Shown here piece after piece: positions 1 through 5,072 of a stretch of DNA of 5,072 bases. Below the pieces are notes generated by a model. It was not told the DNA's origin and did no database searches. It saw only the letters and a list, made by a program, of their open reading frames with translations. This DNA is from Gemmataceae bacterium. Its GTDB lineage: Bacteria; Planctomycetota; Planctomycetia; Gemmatales; Gemmataceae. How positions within the stretch are numbered: the stretch's first letter is position 1; the number at the start of each line of letters is the position of its first letter. The DNA lies in assembly GCA_026418875.1 (NCBI GenBank), contig JAOAAM010000674.1, positions 1-5,072 of the forward strand, read 5' to 3'. Position numbers and translations under genes: made by a program.

Positions 1-151
1 CCATGGGAGATACCTCAAAGGCGGAGACGGAGGCCGCGGCAGAGAACCACACGGCATGGGGCTTGGGGATGTTGTACGCCTTGGTGGGAATCGAGTAAAT
101 TTCTTCCGATTCCCCAGCGTCCAAGGGGTTTTCCCGGAAGGGGCAGGCCAT
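1..151 (-). CDS. Unrecognised protein, N-terminal part only (runs off left edge)
   Basis: An open minus-strand frame starts at ATG 151-149 and runs without a stop to the window edge, giving 50 residues. It begins MACPFRENPLDAG, continues with an acidic stretch (ESEE) and then a Pro/Lys/Tyr-rich segment (IPTKAYNIPKPHAVWF), followed by a small-residue stretch (SAAASVSAFEVSPM). Codons end mostly in G or C, as in the neighbouring genes, which supports real coding. The frame stays open upstream to about 205, inside purH, but 151 is the only ATG start. No clear ribosome binding site precedes it. It lies 37 nt downstream of the purH stop on the same strand, so co-transcription with purH is likely. 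I do not recognise the family. No signal peptide or clear membrane span is visible in this part, and no function can be assigned. Confidence 0.6.
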   Translation of the reverse strand, partial: MACPFRENPLDAGESEEIYSIPTKAYNIPKPHAVWFSAAASVSAFEVSPM

Positions 152-188
152 CGCACCGAGGCGGAGTGGGGCGACGGTGTTCTCGTCC

Positions 189-1775
189 TCAGTGTCGGAA
201 ATGCCTCACGCTGGTGAAGATCATCGCCAAGCCGTGACGGTCGCAGGCATTGATGGAGTCTGCATCACGGACCGACCCCCCCGGCTGCACGATGGCGGTT
301 ACGCCGGCGGCTGCGGCTTCCTCGACGTTGTCGGCGAAGGGAAAGAACGCATCGGAGGCGAGTACGGCACCTCGGGCACGCTCTCCCGCTTTCTGGACGG
401 CAATCCGCACGGCGTCCACCCGGCTCATTTGCCCCGCCCCCACGCCGACCACCTGACCGTCTCGTGCTACGACAATCGCGTTGCTCTTCACGTGCTTGCA
501 GACCCGCCAGGCGAAACGCAAATCGGCGTCTTCGACGGCGGTCGGCGATCGCCGGGTCACACAGCGTGCCTGGCCCCAATCGTCGCGGGGGAGGTCACGC
601 GACTGCACCAGCATGCCGCCGCTGATCCGGCGAAGGTCGATCTCGTCCGGGTGATGACCGGGACTTCCCGCGGCAACCAGGCGGAGATTCTTGCCCCACT
701 TGGGGCGTTCGGTCAACAGTCGGACGGCCGTCTCACTGAACGATGGAGCGACCATGCATTCGATAAACCGCTGTCGCGAGGAATCGGTGATGCGCTCCGC
801 GGTGGCTTCGTCCACTTCACGGTTGAAGCCGAGGATGCCCCCAAACGCGCTCATCGGATCGCCCTCGTAAGCGCGCTCGAAAGCGTCGGGCAGTTGTGGG
901 GCGATCGCCGCCCCGCAAGGGTTGTTGTGCTTGATGACGACACATGCTGGCTCGCTGAATTCGGCGACCAAAGCCCATGCCGAGTCCAGATCCAGCACGT
1001 TGTTGTACGAGAGTTCTTTCCCGCCCAGCACGGTCGCCTGGGCGATTCCGGGGTGCTTGGGTCGCCGTTCGGCGTACCAGGCGGCGGCTTGATGTGGGTT
1101 CTCGCCGTAGCGGAGGACCTGTCGCCGGTCCAGACTCAGCAGAAACGTCTGAGGGAATTGTTCGCCGTTGGTTCGCTGCATGAAGTTGGCAATCGCGGCG
1201 TCATACGACGCCGTTCGAGCGAAAGCCCGGGCCGCCAGTCTCTGGCGTGTTTCCAAAGATAGGCTTCGCGCCGTTCGTAACTCCGCGATGATGTCGGGAT
1301 ACTGGCTGGGATCGGTGACCACAGCGACGTCGTGGAAATTCTTCGCCGCTGCCCGGATCAGGGCGGGACCACCGATGTCGATATTCTCGATGATCTCTTC
1401 CGGAGTCGCCTCCGGCCGGGCTATCGTCTCTTCGAAGGGGTAAAGGTTCACGACCACCAGGTCGAAGAGGGGCAAGTCGAGTTCGGCCATGGTCGCTTGA
1501 TGTCGAGGATTCGCTCGAATCGCGAGAATCCCTGCATGAATCCGCGGGTGCAAAGTCTTGACCCGACCGTCGAGGACTTCGGGGAAGCCGGTCACGTCGC
1601 TGACATCGCGAATGGGCAGTCCCGCCTCCGCCAATGCTCGTTTGGTCCCGCCGGTCGAGACCAATTCCACCCCCAGAAGGTGCAGCTCACGCGCCAACTC
1701 GACCAGACCCGATTTGTCGGAAACACTCAGCAGCGCTCGGGAGAGGGGACGCGACATCGTCATGGCCCGGTTCAT
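189..1775 (-). CDS. purH: Bifunctional AICAR transformylase / IMP cyclohydrolase PurH
   Basis: This cytoplasmic enzyme carries out the last two steps of de novo purine synthesis: formylation of AICAR with 10-formyl-THF, then ring closure of FAICAR to IMP. The protein is 528 residues, a normal full length. The N-terminal cyclohydrolase (MGS-like) domain covers about residues 10-205, with SVSDKSG (17-23), STGGT (40-44), KTLHPRIHAG (73-82), NLYPFE (110-115) and IDIGGPALIRAAAKN (132-146). The transformylase part follows, with RYGENPHQ (222-229), the catalytic Lys-His pair at 282-283 in KHNNPCG, SAFGGI (309-314), KHVKSNAIV (427-435), SDAFFPFAD (474-482) and the typical end VRHFRH. Both active sites look intact. 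ATG 1775 gives a short MNRAMTM leader before the conserved region; ATG 1763 or 1757 (Met5, Met7) are also possible, since none has a well-placed ribosome binding site. It is divergent from the methyltransferase and is followed after 37 nt by the unrecognised left-edge gene. Confidence 0.98.
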   Translation of the reverse strand: MNRAMTMSRPLSRALLSVSDKSGLVELARELHLLGVELVSTGGTKRALAEAGLPIRDVSDVTGFPEVLDGRVKTLHPRIHAGILAIRANPRHQATMAELDLPLFDLVVVNLYPFEETIARPEATPEEIIENIDIGGPALIRAAAKNFHDVAVVTDPSQYPDIIAELRTARSLSLETRQRLAARAFARTASYDAAIANFMQRTNGEQFPQTFLLSLDRRQVLRYGENPHQAAAWYAERRPKHPGIAQATVLGGKELSYNNVLDLDSAWALVAEFSEPACVVIKHNNPCGAAIAPQLPDAFERAYEGDPMSAFGGILGFNREVDEATAERITDSSRQRFIECMVAPSFSETAVRLLTERPKWGKNLRLVAAGSPGHHPDEIDLRRISGGMLVQSRDLPRDDWGQARCVTRRSPTAVEDADLRFAWRVCKHVKSNAIVVARDGQVVGVGAGQMSRVDAVRIAVQKAGERARGAVLASDAFFPFADNVEEAAAAGVTAIVQPGGSVRDADSINACDRHGLAMIFTSVRHFRH

Positions 1776-1814
1776 TCATTTCGATTTCATCTTCCTGCTG
1801 TTATAGAACCCGCT
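1776..1814. promoter_or_regulatory. Compact divergent intergenic region between purH and the methyltransferase
   Basis: These 39 bp separate two divergently transcribed genes and are more AT-rich than their surroundings. On the minus strand TATAAC (1805-1800) resembles a -10 box and would start purH transcription near 1793. On the plus strand TATAGA (1802-1807) is a weaker -10 match that would place a start next to the methyltransferase ATG at 1815. I see no convincing -35 at the right distance on either strand. An AGGAAG (1796-1791, minus strand) lies 15 nt before the purH ATG, farther than a normal Shine-Dalgarno spacing. The promoter roles are inferred; either gene could also be transcribed from elsewhere. 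Confidence 0.3.
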
Positions 1815-2540
1815 ATGACGACTGGGCTTGAGCCTGTGGGGGGGCTGCGGTTACTCCCTTTGGAATCTTTGATCCGCACTGGGCCGGTCGATCACGCGGC
1901 GTGGAACTATCGGCCTATTTTGGGACGCATCCAGCGTTGGCGCTTTCACATGATCTTGCGTTTGCTTCCAGGGCAGCCGGTCGAGCGGTTGCTGGAGGTT
2001 GGTTACGGCAGCGGCATCTTCCTCCCCGAATTATCCCGACATTGCCGGCGACTGTATGGGTTGGACATTCACGACGCCGCCCCCATCGTCGAGCAGTGCC
2101 TCGCGCGGCTGGGCATCGACGCCCGCTTGATTTGCGGGTCGGCGGAGTCCATACCCTACCCGGATCGCTTCTTTGACCTGGTGGTTGCGGTCAGCAGCCT
2201 CGAGTTCATCGAACATCCCGAGCAGGCGGCGCGGGAAATCCGACGTGTTTTGAAACCGGACGGCCGTTTGATCGCGGTGACTCCCGCCCACTCCCGCGTG
2301 GCTGACTTGGGACTTCGCCTTCTCACCGGAAAAAATGCCCGCCGAGAATACGAGACACGACGGGAACGGCTACTCACAGCCTTCGCGGCCGACTTTGAAG
2401 TGGAACGTTTGATAACCGTTCCAAGGTGGGCTTGGAGCGGCCTGGCTATCTATCGCGGATTACGTTGGCGTCCGCGGCTGGACTTGAAGAACGTTTCCCC
2501 GACGGCGAACCTGAACACCGCCGGGCAGGTCGACCGCTGA
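1815..2540 (+). CDS. Class I SAM-dependent methyltransferase, substrate unknown
   Basis: The protein is 241 residues with a Methyltransf_11-type Rossmann fold. Motif I is LEVGYGSG (60-67). The acidic residue expected at the end of strand 2 to bind the SAM ribose is Asp84 in YGLDIH. SAESIPYPDRFFDLVV (109-124) is the usual segment around strand 4, followed by the FIEHP loop (131-135), and RVLKPDGRLIAVTP (144-157) is the typical helix and strand 5. The roughly 55 residues before motif I (including WNYRPILGRIQRWRF) form an N-terminal cap. No signal peptide or membrane span is seen. ATG 1815 is chosen because it keeps this cap and lies just after purH; the frame is open farther upstream to 1332, but that part is only antisense to purH. 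ATG 1950 would remove most of the cap. It is the only plus-strand gene here. Its last 26 residues lie antisense to tilS. The substrate (small molecule, lipid/quinone or sugar) cannot be read from the sequence. Confidence 0.87.
   Translation: MTTGLEPVGGLRLLPLESLIRTGPVDHAAWNYRPILGRIQRWRFHMILRLLPGQPVERLLEVGYGSGIFLPELSRHCRRLYGLDIHDAAPIVEQCLARLGIDARLICGSAESIPYPDRFFDLVVAVSSLEFIEHPEQAAREIRRVLKPDGRLIAVTPAHSRVADLGLRLLTGKNARREYETRRERLLTAFAADFEVERLITVPRWAWSGLAIYRGLRWRPRLDLKNVSPTANLNTAGQVDR
2460..2540. other. Tail-to-tail antisense coding overlap, methyltransferase / tilS
   Basis: The last 26 codons plus stop of both convergent genes share these 81 bp. The codon boundaries coincide on the two strands, so position 1 of one gene pairs with position 3 of the other. 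The methyltransferase stop TGA (2538-2540) is the complement of the TCA codon for TilS Ser312, and the tilS stop TAA (2462-2460) is the complement of the TTA codon for methyltransferase Leu216. On the TilS side the segment contains the LPGGVQVRRRGN stretch that looks family-typical; on the methyltransferase side it lies beyond the recognisable fold. There is therefore no room for a terminator between the two genes. Confidence 0.9.
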
Positions 2541-3473
2541 GGTTCGGCCCATGACGACATCCCACACCCGACGCCAACTCCGATAGCCGACTCGGTCGAT
2601 CGGCCAACCTTCCCGACGCCAGATCAAGCGAAGGGCCTCGCAACCGACCAATTCCGGAACCCGTCCCAACTTCGTCACGTTCAACACGAGTGTTGCCCCG
2701 GCGCGGGGCAATTCGCTGTTCTTCACCGCTCGACGTGCCTGCTGCCGCAACAAACGATACTGGTGTTGGGCCTGCTCTGCGACGTGGGTGAGGATGGACA
2801 CGATGGCTGGATTGTACCGCTGTTCCAGTAGGGGCAGCAACTCGCGGCGAATGCGATTGCGGAGGAAGCGAAGGTCGGCGTTGCTCGAATCGCTCCGAAA
2901 ATCCTGTCCGATCGCTTCAAGGTACGCCAACACCTCGGATCGGCGAATGCTCAACAACGGTCGGCGAAGCTCGAGAGCGGGGTTCAGGCGAGTACGCGGC
3001 AGGATTCCGCGTAGCCCCCGCCAACCTGTCCCACGAATAAGTCGGTGCAGGACTGTCTCGGCCTGATCGTTGGCCGTGTGGCCGGTCACGATGCAAGAAC
3101 AGCAATGTTTCTGGGCGACCTGTACCAAAAAGCGGTAGCGCAGCCGTCGAGCCAATGCCTCTAAGTTGACTCGCTCGGTACGAGCCTGACTAGCCGTGTC
3201 GATACGTTCACACTCGAAATGCAAGCGGTCAGCGTGCTCGACCTGAAAGCGGGCATGCAACCGACGGACGAAATCCTCGTCGGCATCGCTCTCGGCACCA
3301 CGCAGGCTGTGATTGACATGAGCGATGACAATGGTGTCGAGCCGCGATGATGAGAGAACCGCCCGCAGCAGGGCCACGCTGTCCGGTCCGCCGGAGACGG
3401 CAACGACGATTCGCCTTGCGGGGTAGGGGGACTGAAGCCGCTCAGCCACCAAGCCGGGCAGGGTCAGGTGCAT
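2460..3473 (-). CDS. tilS: tRNA(Ile)-lysidine synthase TilS
   Basis: TilS uses ATP to attach lysine to C34 of the CAU anticodon of tRNA-Ile2, changing its decoding from AUG to AUA and its charging from Met to Ile. It is normally essential and cytoplasmic. The 337-residue protein has the N-type ATP pyrophosphatase domain, with the PP-loop SGGPDS (27-32), HVNHSLRG (52-59) and GHTANDQAETVLHRLIRG (131-148) continuing to GWRGLRGI (150-157). Next come RRPLL (170-174) and DSSNADLRFLRNRIRRELLP (195-214), the family-typical linker to the helical substrate-binding part. A short C-terminal piece includes LPGGVQVRRRGN (316-327). It is shorter than E. coli TilS (about 430 residues), so the C-terminal region is reduced, as in other compact TilS proteins. 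The ATG (3473-3471) lies within the last codons of the STAS gene and has no Shine-Dalgarno site, suggesting translational coupling. The 3' end overlaps the methyltransferase by 81 bp. Confidence 0.97.
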   Translation of the reverse strand: MHLTLPGLVAERLQSPYPARRIVVAVSGGPDSVALLRAVLSSSRLDTIVIAHVNHSLRGAESDADEDFVRRLHARFQVEHADRLHFECERIDTASQARTERVNLEALARRLRYRFLVQVAQKHCCSCIVTGHTANDQAETVLHRLIRGTGWRGLRGILPRTRLNPALELRRPLLSIRRSEVLAYLEAIGQDFRSDSSNADLRFLRNRIRRELLPLLEQRYNPAIVSILTHVAEQAQHQYRLLRQQARRAVKNSELPRAGATLVLNVTKLGRVPELVGCEALRLIWRREGWPIDRVGYRSWRRVWDVVMGRTSAVDLPGGVQVRRRGNVLQVQPRTPT

Positions 3474-3862
3474 GCAGCACGAGATGCTTTGAGGATGGCC
3501 TGCTGTTCTTCCGAAGTCATGATAAATAGCCTCGAGCCACCCATCAATTCGACGGCATTCCGAATCTCAGGTCGGAAGCCGCACAAGTAGACGTGTCCGT
3601 TCTTGGCACGGATCAATTGCCGGACACGAAGCATCACCTGGAAGAATGACGTGGAGAACCGCTCGATGATCCCGAAATTAAAAATCACGTGGGCGCCTTC
3701 CGGCAGGTCGTCGAGTGAACTTCGTAACGAGCGGAACAGGGGCGTCTCTTCATCCGCAATGCTGTCCAACTCGGGACGGACATCGGGCTTTACGAACCGC
3801 ACCACCCGAACCAGGGGAGCGATCTGCTCTTGCGTGAAGACGAAATCCATCGTGCCCAGCAT
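3464..3862 (-). CDS. STAS-domain protein (anti-sigma-factor-antagonist-like)
   Basis: This is a 132-residue soluble single-domain protein. The second half reads like a STAS domain: a central strand HVIFNFGII (58-66), the loop and helix ERFSTSFFQVMLRV (67-80), a strand GHVYLCGF (89-96), then RPEIRNAVELMG (97-108) and RLFIMTSEEQQAI (111-123), close to the usual pattern ending in 'lF.i..s.eeA'. In SpoIIAA/RsbV proteins a serine in a DSSG loop is phosphorylated by a partner kinase. Here the matching loop is RFSTSFF, with Ser70, Thr71 and Ser72 as candidate acceptors but without the Asp and Gly, so the switch may be altered or absent. The first 50 residues, including an acidic stretch (32-39), are less typical. 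ATG 3862 is used; ATG 3850 (Met5) is also possible. The stop lies 10 nt inside tilS, and the M20 gene ends 78 nt upstream. No kinase or phosphatase partner is in the window, so a regulatory role is inference. Confidence 0.78.
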   Translation of the reverse strand: MLGTMDFVFTQEQIAPLVRVVRFVKPDVRPELDSIADEETPLFRSLRSSLDDLPEGAHVIFNFGIIERFSTSFFQVMLRVRQLIRAKNGHVYLCGFRPEIRNAVELMGGSRLFIMTSEEQQAILKASRAACT

Positions 3863-3940
3863 GATTTGACCCCGCTCACCACCAACGTTGCATGGCCGCT
3901 CCCAGAGGAAATCGTCGCCAGCGAGGAAAACCTTTCAGAA
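3863..3940. other. Intergenic gap between the M20 gene and the STAS gene
   Basis: This 78-bp gap is the largest between genes in the window. Read on the minus strand, I see no clear -35/-10 pair and no strong hairpin followed by a T run, so neither a promoter nor a terminator can be supported, and read-through from the M20 gene into STAS and tilS is plausible. It contains an 8-bp palindrome CAACGTTG (3883-3890) and a five-codon ORF encoding MQRWW (3893-3876) with GGGAG placed 5 nt before its ATG. A GGGG 7 nt before the STAS ATG at 3862 is a weak ribosome-binding candidate. Confidence 0.4.
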
Positions 3941-5072
3941 TCAACGGCTCTCGACCTTCGACGCTCGGCAGAACTCGGCAGCGGTGCAGGCGTACACCGC
4001 AGCAACGCGGATCAGGTCGTCCACGTCGACCCATTCATGGATTGTGTGCTGGCCGCCGGCCCTTGGGCCATGCGTGATTGCCGGGACTCGCGCCAGGTGA
4101 TAGAAGCTGTTGCCATCGTCGACGAATGGTTTCGGTCCCGGGGGGATCGAACGGCGGCAGATCGCCTCGTAACTGCGGTAAAATGCGCCGACCACCGCGT
4201 GCGCCTCGTCCAGCCAGAACGCATCGCGAATCACTTGGAAGCGCAAGTCGTGCCCCAAACCACGACCGGCCGCAAACTTCTCGACTCGAGTGCGGAATTC
4301 TGCCTCGATCTCCTCCATCTTCGAGTCGGGAAGCCAGCGCCGAGTTCCCTCCATCCAGCAAATCTGCGGGAACTGGTTGAAGATCTCGCCGGCGTGGAAT
4401 TGCCCCACGAAGACGCTGGCTCGGCCCGCCTCGGGATGCACCGACTGAGCCAACTGCTGATCCCATTCGTGCAAGTGCTGGATCAGCTCGGCCCCGGCGA
4501 GAATCACGTCGGGTTCCGCGGGACGCATCACCTCGTGGATCGGCGGACCCGGGCGTCGCAACTCCAGCCGCCAAGTGGCGGAACCTCGGCCAATTCGCGG
4601 AAGATGATCGCACAAGGGTTCCGGGATCAGCACCGCGTCGCCGTGAATCCCGTCACGAATCAATTGATCGAGTTGTTGGCCGAAGCCCCAAGGTGCCTCG
4701 TGGAGATCGTGCGCGGTCAACAAGATCGACCCGGCCTCGATCAACTCCCCCTCGCGAATCACTCGAAGGGCCTCGATCATGGCGGCGATTCCGCCTTTCA
4801 TGTCCGATGCCCCGCTGCCGAGGAGGTTGGCCCCGTCCATCTCAGGTGGAACAAAGGGCAAATGAACGGTGTCGAGATGACCATCGAATTGCAGAGTCGG
4901 CCCCGGCCGCCCGGTGTCCCAGCGAACCACGACGGCGGGGGCGTCGGGATGGCCTGCGGCATGTCGCTCGACGGCGAATCCCTCGCTCCGAAGCATGTCC
5001 GCCAGCAGGTCGGACACGGCCCCCGCTGAACCCGTCGGGCTGTGCACCGCGATCAATTGCTTTGCCGTATCC
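3941..5072 (-). CDS. M20-family metallohydrolase (ArgE/DapE/carboxypeptidase-like), N-terminus missing
   Basis: This is a di-metal amidohydrolase or peptidase of the M20/M28 fold, probably cytoplasmic. Residues are numbered from the TTG at 5056, but the frame stays open to the right edge (preceding residues DTAKQ) and QLIAVHSPTG matches the usual first conserved segment, so the true start is probably 10-25 residues beyond the window. First metal site: FDGHLDTV (57-64) with His60 and Asp62. Bridging Asp85 is in GSGASDMKGGIA (81-91). IPEP (144-147) supplies the probable Glu146 ligand. The lid/dimerisation domain spans about 155-270, with GRGSATWRLELR (156-167), His174 and FNQFP (226-230). The C-terminal segment THGPRAGGQHTIHEWV (328-343) supplies the last His ligand, probably His337. 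The canonical DEE segment carrying the catalytic Glu is replaced by HDLHEAPWG (116-124), which is unusual. The substrate cannot be inferred; no arg or dap genes are nearby. It is upstream of STAS and tilS on the same strand. Confidence 0.92.
   Translation of the reverse strand, partial: DTAKQLIAVHSPTGSAGAVSDLLADMLRSEGFAVERHAAGHPDAPAVVVRWDTGRPGPTLQFDGHLDTVHLPFVPPEMDGANLLGSGASDMKGGIAAMIEALRVIREGELIEAGSILLTAHDLHEAPWGFGQQLDQLIRDGIHGDAVLIPEPLCDHLPRIGRGSATWRLELRRPGPPIHEVMRPAEPDVILAGAELIQHLHEWDQQLAQSVHPEAGRASVFVGQFHAGEIFNQFPQICWMEGTRRWLPDSKMEEIEAEFRTRVEKFAAGRGLGHDLRFQVIRDAFWLDEAHAVVGAFYRSYEAICRRSIPPGPKPFVDDGNSFYHLARVPAITHGPRAGGQHTIHEWVDVDDLIRVAAVYACTAAEFCRASKVESR

Noticed and set aside
177..1262. 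Plus-strand ORF of 361 codons opposite purH
   Set aside because: It is in the register whose codon boundaries match purH; stops there require TTA, CTA or TCA codons in purH, which are rare in GC-rich genes. The translation shows no recognisable domain, whereas purH is unmistakable.
1332..1814. 161-codon N-terminal extension of the methyltransferase
   Set aside because: This part is entirely antisense to purH plus the short divergent gap and has no methyltransferase features; the recognisable protein begins after ATG 1815.
3883..3890. CAACGTTG palindrome as an operator
   Set aside because: Eight bases is too short to stand out from chance, no second copy is seen nearby, and no promoter is visible for it to control.
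4035..4613. 192-codon minus-strand ORF inside the M20 gene in another frame
   Set aside because: It is Arg/Gly-rich out-of-frame translation typical of GC-rich shadow frames and lies wholly within a gene with clear motifs.
3830..5029. Plus-strand ORF of 399 codons opposite the M20 gene
   Set aside because: It has the same matched-register antisense openness as the one opposite purH; its translation shows no family motif, while the opposite strand carries intact metallohydrolase motifs.
5054..5056. TTG as the start codon of the M20 gene
   Set aside because: The frame continues to the window edge and the residues before the TTG fit the conserved first helix of the family, so the real start is outside the window.
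1..5072. Mobile element, CRISPR array, tRNA/rRNA gene or defence system
   Set aside because: I found no direct-repeat arrays, inverted terminal repeats, transposase or integrase motifs, cloverleaf patterns or defence-protein domains; the window is filled by housekeeping-type genes.

Overview
The window looks like ordinary chromosomal housekeeping DNA from a GC-rich bacterium. Codons end mostly in G or C. There are no transposases, phage genes, CRISPR repeats, tRNAs or rRNAs. A planctomycete is my best guess, from the overall style of the proteins, the near absence of Shine-Dalgarno sites and the methyltransferase and STAS variants. This is inference; no single sequence mark here proves it.

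Layout from left to right: the 5' part of an unrecognised minus-strand gene (1-151, cut by the window edge); purH on the minus strand (189-1775), for the last two steps of IMP synthesis; a 39-bp divergent gap (1776-1814); a class I SAM-dependent methyltransferase on the plus strand (1815-2540); tilS on the minus strand (2460-3473), tail to tail with the methyltransferase and overlapping it by 81 bp; a small STAS-domain protein (3464-3862) whose end overlaps the tilS start by 10 nt; a 78-bp gap; and an M20-family metallohydrolase (3941-5072), whose N-terminus lies beyond the right edge.

The minus-strand genes M20, STAS and tilS run in one direction and may be one transcription unit; STAS and tilS are probably translationally coupled. 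purH and the unrecognised gene form a second minus-strand unit. The methyltransferase is the only plus-strand gene and is squeezed between the two units: it shares its upstream gap with purH and its tail with tilS. The genes do not form one pathway (purine synthesis, tRNA modification, a possible regulatory protein, an amidohydrolase or peptidase). I see no new defence or mobile system. The points most worth a second look are the methyltransferase/tilS antisense overlap, the unusual active-site segment of the M20 enzyme, the very compact purH/methyltransferase divergent region, and the unrecognised gene at the left edge. Coding sequence fills almost everything, and no gap between genes exceeds 78 bp.
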